A stretch of 64,000 bases of DNA from Amycolatopsis rifamycinica. GTDB lineage: Bacteria > Actinomycetota > Actinomycetes > Mycobacteriales > Pseudonocardiaceae. The stretch lies in NCBI RefSeq assembly GCF_000695625.1, contig NZ_JMQI01000054.1, positions 62,001 to 126,000 on the forward strand. The letters run 5' to 3'. Position numbers and translations under genes: made by a program. The notes under the pieces are model-generated. The model made no database searches and had not been told where the DNA came from. It saw nothing but the letters and a program-made list of their open reading frames with translations. This document shows, piece after piece, positions 16,285 through 25,282 of this stretch. Position 1 is the stretch's first letter. Every line of letters begins with the position of its first letter.

Positions 16285-16740
16285 GTGCCCCCGCGATCCC
16301 TCGCCCTCAGGTGGCCCACGGTGGCGATCCCCGCCGCGGCGGGTGTGCTCGTCGTGCTGCTCGCCTGGCTGGCCGGCCCCGGGCTGCTCGGTATCGACAA
16401 CGACGTCCTGGGCGCTCCGGTGCGGGCGGAGGTCACCAAGCCGGCGCCGTGCGACCGAGCGGACACGAGGGAAACCGTCAAGTTCAGCGTCGGCGGGAAG
16501 GCCCACGAAGGCACGCTCGACGGCTGCGGGCACGGCCAGGGCGAACGCGTCGAGGTCGCGGTGCCGGACGTGCTGCCGGACCAGGGCCCGGTCACCGTCC
16601 ACCTCGCGGACACGTCGATGGGCGCGTCGGACGCCCGGCGCCCGCTCGGCTTGGCGCTGCTGGTGTTCGCGTGCTTCTCCGGCGGGATGTTCGCCTACCT
16701 CTGGCTGAGCATCCCGCTGCGCCCCCGAACCGCTAGCTGA
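16285..16740 (+). CDS. Uncharacterised two-helix membrane protein
   Basis: I do not recognise this 151-residue protein. It has an N-terminal hydrophobic helix (about 12-35), an outer segment of about 80 residues with two cysteines that could pair (in KPAPCDRAD and LDGCGHGQ), and a second helix (about 120-142) before a short Arg-rich tail. The outer part reads as beta strands. It starts at GTG 16285. Its 3' end overlaps by 8 nt the end of the converging metallopeptidase gene, so the two transcripts are complementary there. Confidence 0.6.
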   Translation: MPPRSLALRWPTVAIPAAAGVLVVLLAWLAGPGLLGIDNDVLGAPVRAEVTKPAPCDRADTRETVKFSVGGKAHEGTLDGCGHGQGERVEVAVPDVLPDQGPVTVHLADTSMGASDARRPLGLALLVFACFSGGMFAYLWLSIPLRPRTAS

Positions 16741-17812
16741 CCTCGGACGACGGCGCCGCGAAGGTGTTGCAGTCGGCGATCCGGTTGCTCGTCGCGCCCG
16801 CCCGCCACCAGGACGCGTAGTGCGCGTTCGTCCCGTGGTCGTGGCTGCGGGAGGTGTTGTCGCCGCGGGTCTCCTGGTCGTTCCAGGCCTTGTTGTACAT
16901 GTCGCGGGAGATCGTGCCGCCCTGGTCGACGTGCGCGCCGAGGAACATCCCCGAGAAGCACTGGGCCTGCAGTTCCTTGCGCCGCGACATCTCGAGCCCG
17001 GCCGGGCTGTTCTGGCCGGCCTCGTAGATCTTCTGCCAGGCCGCGTCCATCAGCCCGGCGACCTCCTGCACGTGGTGGCCGTACTCGTGGGCGAACAGGG
17101 CCAGGTAGACACCCGGGTTGTTGCCGTACTGGTCGGTCTGCAGCCCGCGGAACGGGACGTACAGGTTGTTTTCGCAGTAGTACGCGGCCGTCGCGATGCC
17201 GACCTGGATGGTGCCGCACTCGGTTTCGAAGCTCGCGCCGGTCGGGAAGTGCAGCGACGGCGACGTGAACGGCAGGCGGTAGGCCGTCAGGAACGGGCCC
17301 CACGCCGCGTCGAGGCACTTGCTGGCGGCGGTGAAGAACGCTTCCGCGCCCGCCTGCGTGCTCTGCCAGGACGGCAGCGTGCAGACGCGGTTCTGCAGGC
17401 CGGCGTTCGGGTCCTGCAGGATCGGGTGGTCGGCCAGCTTGAGGACCTTCTGCGGGCCGGTGGGGCTGGGGGTCGAGAACTCGGTCGCCGGGTTCGACGC
17501 CGACGCCGGGGCACCCGCGCCGCCGGGCGGCAGCTGCTGCGGGGGGACGTCCTGCGACGACGGGACGTCGCGGAGGTTCGGGTTCGCCAGCGGGGTGTCG
17601 TCGCGGTTGAGGGCGACGATCGCGACCAGCCCGAGCACCAGCACGGCCACCGCGCCGAGGCAGACGCCGATCACCGCCGCCGGTGAACGGCGCTTCGGTG
17701 CGGACACGGTGTGCGGGCGGCCCAGCCACGGGAGATCCGGTTGCGCATCCGGCACCGGCGGCGGCTGGACGGTTCCGCGAGGCGGTACCTGGCCGGGGGG
17801 CGGTTGCGTCAC
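16733..17812 (-). CDS. Membrane-anchored neutral zinc metallopeptidase (YpfJ family), copy 1
   Basis: This 359-residue protein has a Pro-rich cytosolic start, one membrane helix (about 45-68), a Pro/Ser-rich linker and a zincin domain. The zinc motif is HEYGHH (about 240-245), with the family's downstream AQCFSGMFLGA and the final DCNTF. Four or more cysteines in the outer domain could form disulfides. It is predicted to act outside the membrane; substrates are unknown. GTG 17812 is chosen because the residues upstream are not family-like. A second copy at 25283-26809 shares HEYGHHVQ, the QCFSGMFLG block and the C-terminal CNT-x(3-4)-S ending. Confidence 0.88.
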   Translation of the reverse strand: MTQPPPGQVPPRGTVQPPPVPDAQPDLPWLGRPHTVSAPKRRSPAAVIGVCLGAVAVLVLGLVAIVALNRDDTPLANPNLRDVPSSQDVPPQQLPPGGAGAPASASNPATEFSTPSPTGPQKVLKLADHPILQDPNAGLQNRVCTLPSWQSTQAGAEAFFTAASKCLDAAWGPFLTAYRLPFTSPSLHFPTGASFETECGTIQVGIATAAYYCENNLYVPFRGLQTDQYGNNPGVYLALFAHEYGHHVQEVAGLMDAAWQKIYEAGQNSPAGLEMSRRKELQAQCFSGMFLGAHVDQGGTISRDMYNKAWNDQETRGDNTSRSHDHGTNAHYASWWRAGATSNRIADCNTFAAPSSEVS

Positions 17813-18005
17813 TGGGCAGTCCCGAAGGGTCTCGGTACGGACCGGGGGTACCCGATCCCGCCATTCAGCATATCGGGGGAACGGGCCGTCTCGCACCCGT
17901 CCGTGCGCACCGCGTCACGGCACACCGACGTCACCCCAGGTCTGGCCGGGTGCAACCGGCTCTGAGAGAGTGTGGTCAAGCAGGGACTGCAGGCGAGGGG
18001 CTTCG

Positions 18006-19202
18006 ATGACAGACACCGGTGGCGCGCCCGGCGGCGAGGGCGCCGACACGCCGACTCCGAGCCAGGGCGTGCCCTCGGCTTCCGCCCCCGGATCGGGTGA
18101 GCCGAAGCGGCCCGAAGATCACGGGGCGTCACCGGCGACGCCGCCGCGGGGCTGGCAGGCGCCGGACGCGCAGGCGGCCCCGCCGACGCCGCCCCCGGGC
18201 TGGCAGCACGCGCCCGCCCACCAGCCGGGAGCGCTGCCGCCGTTCACCGGTCAGCAGCAGCCCCAGTACCAGCAGCAGTACCAGCCGCCGCGCTGGAACC
18301 CCCACGGGCTCGGCAAGCCCGGCGTGATCGCGCTGCGGCCGCTCAACATCGGCGACATCCTCGACGGCGCGATCACCGCGATCCGCCGGCACGCGCTGCT
18401 GGTGCTCGGCATCGGCGCGGTGGTGGCGGTGATCACCGCCGCGCTCACCTTCGTCCTGCAGAAGTACCTCCTGACGGACCTGAAGGGCTTCGCCACGACG
18501 GTCGAGCTCGGCCCGGCGGCGACCGACGAGGAGCTCCGCAACGCCCTGTTCGGCACGTTCGGCGACCTCTTCGTCGTGCTGATCTCCTCGACGCTGCTCT
18601 CCACGTTCCTGCTGACCGTCACCACCGGCCTGATGGCCGCGGTGATGGGCCGCGCCGCATTGGGCCGCGAGGTCACCTTCGGCATCGCCTGGCGCGAGGT
18701 GCAGCCGCGGCTGCTGCCGCTGCTCGGCGTGGCGTTCGTCTACGCGCTGCTGAGCACCATCGGCGTCATGCTCTGCATCATCCCCGGCGTGCTCGCCTGG
18801 GTGTTCTGGGCGCTGGCCGCCCCGGCGCTCGTGCTGGAGCGCGGGACGTTCCGGGAGGCGTTCGCGCGGTCGGTCAAGCTGGTCGGCGGCGCGTTCTGGC
18901 GGGTGCTCGGGGTGCTGCTGCTGGCCCGGATCATCGAGTCGTTCTTCGAGAACATCATCCAGCTGCCGTTCACCGTCGGCACGGGCGTGTTCAGCCAGAT
19001 GTTCACCCCGGGCAAGGTGACCGTGCCGAGCACCGGTGACCTGCTGCTGGCGGCGGCCGGGCAGATCATCGCCGGCACCGTCGCCATCCCGTTCGTCGCG
19101 CTGGTCACCGTGATCGTCTACCTCGACCAGCGGATGCGCCGCGAAGGCATGGACATCGAGCTGGCCCGCGCCGCCGGGGTGCAGCCGCCGCAGGCATGGT
19201 GA
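18006..19202 (+). CDS. Polytopic membrane protein with GPDPase_memb-like domain
   Basis: This 398-residue protein begins with about 100 Pro/Gln-rich cytosolic residues, then about six membrane helices from residue 125 on. The LRPLNIGDILDGAITAIRRH entry and IPGVLAWVFWALAAPALVLERG segments are typical of the membrane domain named after glycerophosphodiester phosphodiesterases. No catalytic domain is attached. It is the first gene of a five-gene operon (with DUF4129, DUF4350, MoxR and DUF58) and overlaps the next gene by 7 nt. ATG 18006 follows a GCGAGGGG ribosome site. Its role is presumably as a membrane partner of the MoxR system. Confidence 0.8.
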   Translation: MTDTGGAPGGEGADTPTPSQGVPSASAPGSGEPKRPEDHGASPATPPRGWQAPDAQAAPPTPPPGWQHAPAHQPGALPPFTGQQQPQYQQQYQPPRWNPHGLGKPGVIALRPLNIGDILDGAITAIRRHALLVLGIGAVVAVITAALTFVLQKYLLTDLKGFATTVELGPAATDEELRNALFGTFGDLFVVLISSTLLSTFLLTVTTGLMAAVMGRAALGREVTFGIAWREVQPRLLPLLGVAFVYALLSTIGVMLCIIPGVLAWVFWALAAPALVLERGTFREAFARSVKLVGGAFWRVLGVLLLARIIESFFENIIQLPFTVGTGVFSQMFTPGKVTVPSTGDLLLAAAGQIIAGTVAIPFVALVTVIVYLDQRMRREGMDIELARAAGVQPPQAW

Positions 19203-19837
19203 TCTTCCGGCCCGTGGACGTCCCGGTCGACATCGACCGGGACGCCGCCCGCCGCGCGGCCGCGGAGGAGCTGTCCGACCCGAGGTACCGGGAGGCGCGG
19301 CCGGGGTTCCTCGAGCAGATCGGCCAGTGGCTTTCGGAGCAGCTGGAGAAGCTGCTCAACAGCCTGTCCTCGGACGTTCCCGGCGGGATCTTCGGCGTGG
19401 TGCTGATCGTCGTGCTGCTGGTCGTCCTCGTCGTGGTGATCCGGTTGCGCACCGGCAAGATCGCCGGCTCGGCGCGGGCCGATCGCCTGGTCTTCGGCGG
19501 GCAGCGCAAGAGTGCCGCCGACTACCGCCGCTCGGCCGCGGAAGCCGCCGCCGCGGGCCGGTTCGACGACGCCGTCCGCGACCGCTTCCGGGCCGTCGTG
19601 CGGGCGCTGGAGGAACGCGCGCTGCTCGACACCCGCTCCGGCCGGACCGCGGACGAGGCGGCCGCCGAAGCCGGGCTGCTGCTGCCGAACGTCGCGGATC
19701 AGCTGCGGCAGGGGGCCCGGCTCTTCGACGACGTCCACTACGGCGGCCGGGCAGGCACCGAAGCGGCGTACCAGGCCCTGACCGAGCTGGACGAACGCTG
19801 CCGCCGTGAACGACCGGTCGCCGTGGCGGCCCCGTGA
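19196..19837 (+). CDS. DUF4129 membrane protein
   Basis: This 213-residue protein has one membrane helix (about 65-87) and a C-terminal DUF4129 domain (RFRAVVRALEERALLDTRSG, about 130-150, then GRTADEAA). DUF4129 is found at the end of transglutaminase-like membrane proteins and as a separate gene beside MoxR/DUF58 operons, as here. The helix is preceded by an amphipathic segment (FLEQIGQWLSEQLEKLLNSL). It overlaps the gene before by 7 nt. A structural or assembly role in the MoxR membrane complex is inferred. Confidence 0.85.
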   Translation: MVIFRPVDVPVDIDRDAARRAAAEELSDPRYREARPGFLEQIGQWLSEQLEKLLNSLSSDVPGGIFGVVLIVVLLVVLVVVIRLRTGKIAGSARADRLVFGGQRKSAADYRRSAAEAAAAGRFDDAVRDRFRAVVRALEERALLDTRSGRTADEAAAEAGLLLPNVADQLRQGARLFDDVHYGGRAGTEAAYQALTELDERCRRERPVAVAAP

Positions 19838-19877
19838 GCGTGAGCACCGCCGACGTACTTCCTCCCGCGGAGGCGGC

Positions 19878-21017
19878 ATGAGCACCGCGGTCTCGCCCGA
19901 CCTGCGCCGGATCTGGCGCGGGGCCCGGGTTCCGCTCGCCCTGCTCGTGCTGATCTTCGTCACCGGCGCCGTGCTCCTGCTCGGCCGCGGCGAACAGGCC
20001 CACGGCGCCCTCGAACCCGGCTCCTTCGAACCCGGCGGCGCGCACGCCGTGGTGGAACTGCTGAAGGACCAGGGCGTGGCCGTCCGGACCGCGCGCACGG
20101 CCGCCGAAGTGGCCGCCGAAGCGGGCGAAGACACGACGCTGCTGGTCACCTCTCCCGATCTGGCCCCGGCGAAGCAGTTCGACGCGCTGCGGGAGCGCGC
20201 CGGCGACGTCGTCCTGGTGGCGCCGGGGCAGGCGACGCTGCGTGATTCGCTGCCGCTGGTGCACGCCGCCGGCCGCAACGACGTCGAAACGCTGAAGCCG
20301 CAGTGCACGGTCGCCGCGGCCGTCGCGGCGGGCGAGGTCACGCTCGGCGGAATCGGCTACGCGTCGCCCGGCGCGCGTTCGTGCTACCCGGGCGGGGACG
20401 GCGGCGGGACGCTGCTGCAGCTCGCCGACGGCGGCGGCACGACGACGCTGCTCGGTTCCCCGGCGCCGCTGACCAACGCGCGGCTCGCCGACCAGGGCAA
20501 CGCGGCGCTGGCGCTGCGCCTGCTCGGCGCGCACCCGAAGCTCGTCTGGTACCTGCCGTCGGTGTCGGACCCGGCGCTGGACGACTCCCGCCGGTCGATC
20601 TTCGACCTGATCCCGGACGGCTGGTACTACGGCGCCGCGCAGGCCTTCGTCGCCGTCGCCCTGCTGGCGCTGTGGCGGGCCCGCCGGCTCGGCCCGGTGG
20701 TCACCGAGCCGCTGCCGATCGTCGTGCGCGCGGCCGAAACGGCCGAGGGCCGCGCCCGGCTGTACCGGCGGGCGAAGGCGGCCGGCCACGCGGGCGAGAC
20801 GCTGCGGGAGGCGGCGCGCGGCCGGTTGCGCACCGCGCTGGGGCTGCCGCGCGACGCGGACGCGCAGGTGCTGGTGGCCTCGGTGAGCACGCGGACCGGA
20901 CGGCAGGCCAACGACGTCGGCGCGCTCCTCTACGGCCCGCCGGTGCCGGACGACCCCGCGCTGGTCCGGCTGGCCGGCGAACTCGACGACCTGGAACGAG
21001 AGGCAGGGCGAACTTGA
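19878..21017 (+). CDS. DUF4350 domain membrane protein
   Basis: This protein of about 379 residues has an N-terminal helix (about 15-35), an outer DUF4350 domain resembling a glutamine-amidotransferase-like fold (GGAHAVVELLKDQGV and TSPDLAPAKQF near the start), a second helix (about 255-275, WYYGAAQAFVAVALLALW) and a cytosolic tail. ATG 19878 is chosen for its GGAGGCGGC ribosome site; GTG 19806, inside the previous gene, is open in frame. The stop overlaps the TTG start of moxR. It is a standard member of actinobacterial MoxR/DUF58 operons; function is unknown. Confidence 0.83.
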   Translation: MSTAVSPDLRRIWRGARVPLALLVLIFVTGAVLLLGRGEQAHGALEPGSFEPGGAHAVVELLKDQGVAVRTARTAAEVAAEAGEDTTLLVTSPDLAPAKQFDALRERAGDVVLVAPGQATLRDSLPLVHAAGRNDVETLKPQCTVAAAVAAGEVTLGGIGYASPGARSCYPGGDGGGTLLQLADGGGTTTLLGSPAPLTNARLADQGNAALALRLLGAHPKLVWYLPSVSDPALDDSRRSIFDLIPDGWYYGAAQAFVAVALLALWRARRLGPVVTEPLPIVVRAAETAEGRARLYRRAKAAGHAGETLREAARGRLRTALGLPRDADAQVLVASVSTRTGRQANDVGALLYGPPVPDDPALVRLAGELDDLEREAGRT

Positions 21018-21985
21018 CCAGCGGTACCGAGAACGCGACCGGGGCCCGCGACGCGCTGATCGCGCTGCGCGCCGAGGTCGGCAAGGCCGTCGTCGGCAAC
21101 GAAGCCGCCGTGACCGGGCTGATCCTGGCCCTGCTCTGCCGGGGGCACGTGCTGCTCGAAGGCGTCCCCGGCGTGGCGAAAACGCTGCTGGTGCGGGCCC
21201 TGGCCGCGGCACTGGACCTGGAGACCACCCGCGTCCAGTTCACCCCGGACCTGATGCCCGGCGACGTCACCGGCTCGATCGTCTACGACGCGCACAGCGG
21301 CGAATTCTCCTTCCGCGAGGGGCCGGTGTTCACCAACCTGCTGCTCGCCGACGAAATCAACCGGACCCCGCCGAAGACGCAGTCGTCACTGCTGGAGGCG
21401 ATGGAGGAGCGGCAGGTCTCGATCGACGGCAAGTCGCGGCCGCTGCCGGACCCCTTCATCGTGATCGCCACCCAGAACCCGGTGGAGTACGAGGGCACCT
21501 ACCCGCTGCCGGAGGCGCAGCTGGACCGGTTCCTGCTCAAACTGACCATGCCGGCGCCCTCCCGCGAGGACGAGATCGGCATCCTGTGGCGGCACGCGCA
21601 GGGCTTCGACCCGCGCAACCTCGCGGCGGCGGGGCTGAAGGCGGTCGCCGGTGCCCCGGAACTCGCGGCGGCGCGCGAAGCCGTGGCGCGGGTGACGATC
21701 GGGCCCGAGGTGATCGGGTACGTCGTCGACCTGTGCCGGGCGACGCGGTCGCTGCCGTCGGTGCGGATCGGCGTTTCCCCCCGTGGGGCCACGGCGCTGC
21801 TCGCGGTGACGCGGGCCTGGGCGTGGCTCGCCGGACGCGACTACGCGACGCCCGACGACGTCAAGGCGCTCGCCCGGCCCGCGCTGCGGCACCGCCTGGA
21901 CGTGCGGCCGGAGGCCGAGCTCGAGGGCGTCACCGCGGACGGCGTGGTGGACCGCGTGCTCGCGTCCGTGCCCGTGCCGCGCTGA
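21014..21985 (+). CDS. MoxR-type AAA+ ATPase
   Basis: This 323-residue AAA+ protein has Walker A GVPGVAKT (about 50-57), Walker B LLADEINR (about 109-116), the ATQNP sensor 1 and a C-terminal lid with SPRGATALL. MoxR proteins act as chaperones that help load cofactors or assemble complexes, together with VWA-like partners. The partner here is the DUF58 protein just downstream. It starts with a rare TTG overlapping the previous stop (TTGA), which may lower its output relative to its neighbours. The length is typical. Confidence 0.93.
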   Translation: MTSGTENATGARDALIALRAEVGKAVVGNEAAVTGLILALLCRGHVLLEGVPGVAKTLLVRALAAALDLETTRVQFTPDLMPGDVTGSIVYDAHSGEFSFREGPVFTNLLLADEINRTPPKTQSSLLEAMEERQVSIDGKSRPLPDPFIVIATQNPVEYEGTYPLPEAQLDRFLLKLTMPAPSREDEIGILWRHAQGFDPRNLAAAGLKAVAGAPELAAAREAVARVTIGPEVIGYVVDLCRATRSLPSVRIGVSPRGATALLAVTRAWAWLAGRDYATPDDVKALARPALRHRLDVRPEAELEGVTADGVVDRVLASVPVPR

Positions 21986-21986
21986 C

Positions 21987-23279
21987 ATGGCCGTCACCGG
22001 AAGGCTCGGGCTGCTGGCGCTGTTCGGCGCGCTGGTGGTCGGGCTGCTCCTGCCGTCGGCCACCGGGATCCTGGTGGTCGGCGCGGTGCTGCTGGTGCTC
22101 GTCGTCGCCGATCTCGTGCTGGCGGGAAGCGTGCGGGCGCTGCGGTTTTCGCGCTCGGGTGACACGTCGGTCCGGCTCGGCGAGCCGTGCGAGGTGACGC
22201 TCGTGGTGGCCAACCCGGGACGGCGGCCGGTGCGCGGGCAGCTGCGCGACGCGTGGCCGCCGAGCGCGGGCGCGTCCGACCGCCACGCCGTGCGCGTCCC
22301 GGCGGGGGAGCGGCGGGCACTGGTGACGGCGCTGCGGCCGACGCGGCGGGGTGACCGGACGGCGGCGCGGGTCACGGTCCGGTCGGTGGGGCCGCTGGGC
22401 CTGGCCGCCCGGCAGGGTTCGCACGCGGTGCCGTGGACGGTCCGCGTGCTGCCGCCGTTCCACAGCCGCAAGCACCTGCCGTCGCGGCTGGCGCGGCTGC
22501 AGCAGCTCGACGGCCGCAACGCGGTGCTGATCCGGGGCCAGGGCACGGAGTTCGACTCGCTGCGCGAGTACGTCATCGGCGACGACGTCCGGTCGATCGA
22601 CTGGCGCGCGACGGCCCGTGCGGCCGACGTCATGGTCCGCACCTGGCGCCCCGAGCGCGACCGGCACGTGGTGCTGGTCCTCGACACGGGCCGGGTTTCG
22701 GCGGGCCGCGTGGGCGACGCACCCCGCCTCGACGCGGCGATGGACGCGGCGTTGCTGCTGGCGGCGCTGGCCACCCGCGCCGGCGACCGCGTCGACCTGC
22801 TGGCCTACGACCGGCGCCTGCGCGCGGCGGTGCAGGGGTCGTCGGGGGCGTCGTTGCTGACGTCGCTGGTGAACGCGATGGCCCCGCTCGAGCCGTCCCT
22901 GGTCGAGACGGACGCGCGGGGGATGGTCGCGGAGGTCCTCCGGCGGACGCGGCGCCGGGCGCTGGTCGTCCTGCTGACCGGGCTGGACGCGGCACCGCTG
23001 GAGGAGGGGTTGTTCCCGGTGCTGAGCACGTTGACCGGGCGGCACGAGCTGGTGGTGGCGTCGGTGGCGGACCCGAGGGTGGCGGAGATGCTGAAGGCCC
23101 GCGGCGACGCGGAAGCGGTCTACGACGCGGCTTCGGCGGCCCGCACCACAGCCGAGCGCCAGCGCGTGACCGAGCGCCTGGTCCGGCACGGGGTGAGCGT
23201 GGTGGACGCGGTCCCGGAGGAACTGCCCCCGGCGCTGGCGGACCGCTACCTGGCCCTGAAAGCCGCCGGGCGGCTCTGA
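21987..23279 (+). CDS. DUF58 (VWA-like) membrane protein
   Basis: This 430-residue protein has two N-terminal helices (about 5-22 and 28-45), a beta-rich segment, and the DUF58 signature (QGTEFDSLREYVIGDDVRSI, then DWRATAR, about 185-212). A VWA-like fold follows, with LVLDTGR in place of a canonical MIDAS DxSxS, so metal binding may be altered. It starts one base after the moxR stop. DUF58 proteins are the usual MoxR partners. The gene converges almost without gap on the SpoIIM-like gene. Confidence 0.9.
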   Translation: MAVTGRLGLLALFGALVVGLLLPSATGILVVGAVLLVLVVADLVLAGSVRALRFSRSGDTSVRLGEPCEVTLVVANPGRRPVRGQLRDAWPPSAGASDRHAVRVPAGERRALVTALRPTRRGDRTAARVTVRSVGPLGLAARQGSHAVPWTVRVLPPFHSRKHLPSRLARLQQLDGRNAVLIRGQGTEFDSLREYVIGDDVRSIDWRATARAADVMVRTWRPERDRHVVLVLDTGRVSAGRVGDAPRLDAAMDAALLLAALATRAGDRVDLLAYDRRLRAAVQGSSGASLLTSLVNAMAPLEPSLVETDARGMVAEVLRRTRRRALVVLLTGLDAAPLEEGLFPVLSTLTGRHELVVASVADPRVAEMLKARGDAEAVYDAASAARTTAERQRVTERLVRHGVSVVDAVPEELPPALADRYLALKAAGRL

Positions 23280-23280
23280 G

Positions 23281-24288
23281 TCAGGCGGCCTCGGGCAGGG
23301 CGTCCCCGGCGTCGCGCGCGTCGAGGTCGCCGACCTCGCCGTCCTTCGCCGCGCGGCGGCCGAGCGTGAACACGTAGGCCAGGAACGCGAGCTCCACCAC
23401 CGCGCCGATGCCCACCCGCAGCCACGTCGGCCAGCCCGAGGGCGTCACGAACGCCTCGATGACCCCCGACACGAGCAGCACGCACGTCAGCCCCAGCGCC
23501 ATCACCACCACCGACCGGCCCTGCTCGGCCAGCGCCGCCGTGCGGGAGCGGCGGCCCGGGTCGATCACCGTCCAGCCGAGCCTCAGTCCCGTGCCCGCGG
23601 CGACGAACACCGCCGTCAGCTCCAGCAGCCCGTGCGGCAGCAGGAGACCGATCATCACGTCGCCGCGGCCCGCCGCGCTCATCGCGCCGATGATCATCCC
23701 CGCGTTGAGCGAGTTCAGCCAGAGCGCGGCGATCACCGGCAGGCCCAAAGCGACCCCGAGGAACAGGCAGGTCGCCGACACCCACGCGTTGTTCGTCCAC
23801 ACCCGCGCCGCGAAGGACGCCGCCGGGCCGGTCGAATAGTAGGTTTCCGCGTCGCCGCCCGGCTTGGTCAGCTCGCGCAGCTCGTCCGGCGTCCCCAGCG
23901 ACGCGCGCACGACCGGGTCGCGCGCGACCCAGACGGCGATCACCGCCATCACCGCGATCGACACCAGCGCGGCCGGGATCCACCAGCGCCGCGACAGGTA
24001 GACCGCGGCCGGGAACCGGCGCGTGAAGAACACGGCGACCTCGCGCCAGGCCGGGTTGTGCGCCCCGGACACCGCCGACCGGCCGCGGGCGACCAGGTCG
24101 GACAGCCGGCCGAGCAGCGCCGGGTCCGGCGCGACCGACCGCACGATCGACAGGTGCGTCGCGGTCCGCTGGTAGAGCGTGACCAGCTCGTCGGCTTCCG
24201 GCCCGGTCAGCTTGCCGCCGCGCCGGGTCAGCTCGCCGAGCCGGTTCCACTCCGCCGTGTGCGCGGCGACGAACACGTCCACATCCAC
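23281..24288 (-). CDS. SpoIIM-family integral membrane protein
   Basis: This protein of about 335 residues has a soluble N-terminal part and about five to six helices from residue 105 on. The family pattern appears in the FLGVALGLPVIAALWLNSLN and LLLPHGLLELTAVFVAAGTG segments of stage II sporulation protein M homologues. In non-sporulating actinobacteria these go with RDD proteins and MoxR/DUF58 operons. GTG 24288 is supported by a TAGGGT -10 box 7 nt upstream (leaderless). It is divergent from the RDD gene with overlapping promoter regions. Function is unknown. Confidence 0.86.
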   Translation of the reverse strand: MDVDVFVAAHTAEWNRLGELTRRGGKLTGPEADELVTLYQRTATHLSIVRSVAPDPALLGRLSDLVARGRSAVSGAHNPAWREVAVFFTRRFPAAVYLSRRWWIPAALVSIAVMAVIAVWVARDPVVRASLGTPDELRELTKPGGDAETYYSTGPAASFAARVWTNNAWVSATCLFLGVALGLPVIAALWLNSLNAGMIIGAMSAAGRGDVMIGLLLPHGLLELTAVFVAAGTGLRLGWTVIDPGRRSRTAALAEQGRSVVVMALGLTCVLLVSGVIEAFVTPSGWPTWLRVGIGAVVELAFLAYVFTLGRRAAKDGEVGDLDARDAGDALPEAA

Positions 24289-24295
24289 GCCGACC

Positions 24296-24315
24296 ACCCT
24301 ATCCGTCGATACGCT
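24296..24315. promoter_or_regulatory. Back-to-back leaderless promoters for SpoIIM-like and RDD genes
   Basis: On the minus strand TAGGGT (24301-24296) lies 7 nt before GTG 24288. On the plus strand TACGCT (24310-24315) lies 7 nt before GTG 24323. The two -10 boxes are only 8 bp apart, so polymerase binding for one gene should block the other. Confidence 0.6.
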
Positions 24316-24322
24316 GGGCCAC

Positions 24323-25276
24323 GTGCACGAGGAATCGGAGCTGGTCACCGGCGAAGCGGTCGTCCTGGACCTGCGCGTGGCCAAGCTCGCCAGCCGCGCG
24401 CTGGCGATGGCGCTGGACGTGCTCCTGCAGTTCGCGCTGCTGCTGGGGGCGGTCCTGCTGCTCACGCTCGTGGTGCCGTTCGCCGACGAGTCGCTGTTCC
24501 TGACGCTGCTGCTGGTGTTCGTGGTGCTGATCATGGTCGGCTACCCGGTGGTGTCCGAGACGCTCACGCGCGGCCGCTCGCTGGGCAAGATGGCGGTGGG
24601 GCTGCGGGTGGTCCGCGTCGACGGCGGCCCGATCCGGTTCCGGCACGCGCTCGTGCGCGGGCTCGCCGGTTTCGTCGTCGACTTCTGGGCGCTCGGGCTG
24701 TTCGGCGCGGTCGCGGTGATCGTGTCGCTGTGCTCGTCGAACGGCCGCCGCGTCGGCGACTTCCTGGCCGGGACGCTGGTGATCCGCGAGCGGGTCCCGG
24801 AGGGCCCCGGGTACGCGGCGATCGGGATGCCGCCGGGCCTCGAGGGCTGGGCGGCGCAGCTCGACCTGACGCGCCTGCCGGACGACCTCGCGCTGGCGAG
24901 CCGGCAATTCCTCGCCCGGTTCCGCGAGCTGCGGCCGGAGGCGTCGCACGCGCTCGGCTGGGGGCTCGCGCAGCAGATGGGGAACGCGCTGGGCACGCCG
25001 GTGCCGCCCGGGGTGCCGCCGTGGGCGTTCCTGGCGGCGGTGCTGGCGGAGCGGCGCAACCGCGACCACGCCCGGGCGTTCCAGGCGTACGTGGCGCAGG
25101 TCGAGGCGGCGCGGGGCCACCTGCCGCGGCCCTCGGCGCCGGCGCCGGATCAACCGGGGTACCCGGCGGTGGTCACGGGCGGGCCGCCCGCCGCGCCGTC
25201 GCACTGGGCCGCATCGCCGGCTCCGCCGTCCGGCCCGCCGGTGCCCGACGACAACCCGTTCACGCCGCCGGGCTGA
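24323..25276 (+). CDS. RDD family membrane protein
   Basis: This protein of about 317 residues has the RDD domain: ASRALAMALDVLLQ (first Arg and Asp), a long hydrophobic pair of helices, then GRSLGKMAVGLRVVR and RRVGDFLAGTLVIRE. A cytosolic C-terminal half follows with a conserved GWAAQLDLTRLP block and a Pro-rich tail. RDD proteins are membrane proteins of mostly unknown role, some acting as Na+/H+ antiporters. GTG 24323 is chosen for the TACGCT box 7 nt upstream. It is paired divergently with the SpoIIM-like gene beside the MoxR operon. Confidence 0.86.
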   Translation: MHEESELVTGEAVVLDLRVAKLASRALAMALDVLLQFALLLGAVLLLTLVVPFADESLFLTLLLVFVVLIMVGYPVVSETLTRGRSLGKMAVGLRVVRVDGGPIRFRHALVRGLAGFVVDFWALGLFGAVAVIVSLCSSNGRRVGDFLAGTLVIRERVPEGPGYAAIGMPPGLEGWAAQLDLTRLPDDLALASRQFLARFRELRPEASHALGWGLAQQMGNALGTPVPPGVPPWAFLAAVLAERRNRDHARAFQAYVAQVEAARGHLPRPSAPAPDQPGYPAVVTGGPPAAPSHWAASPAPPSGPPVPDDNPFTPPG

Positions 25277-25282
25277 CCGGAG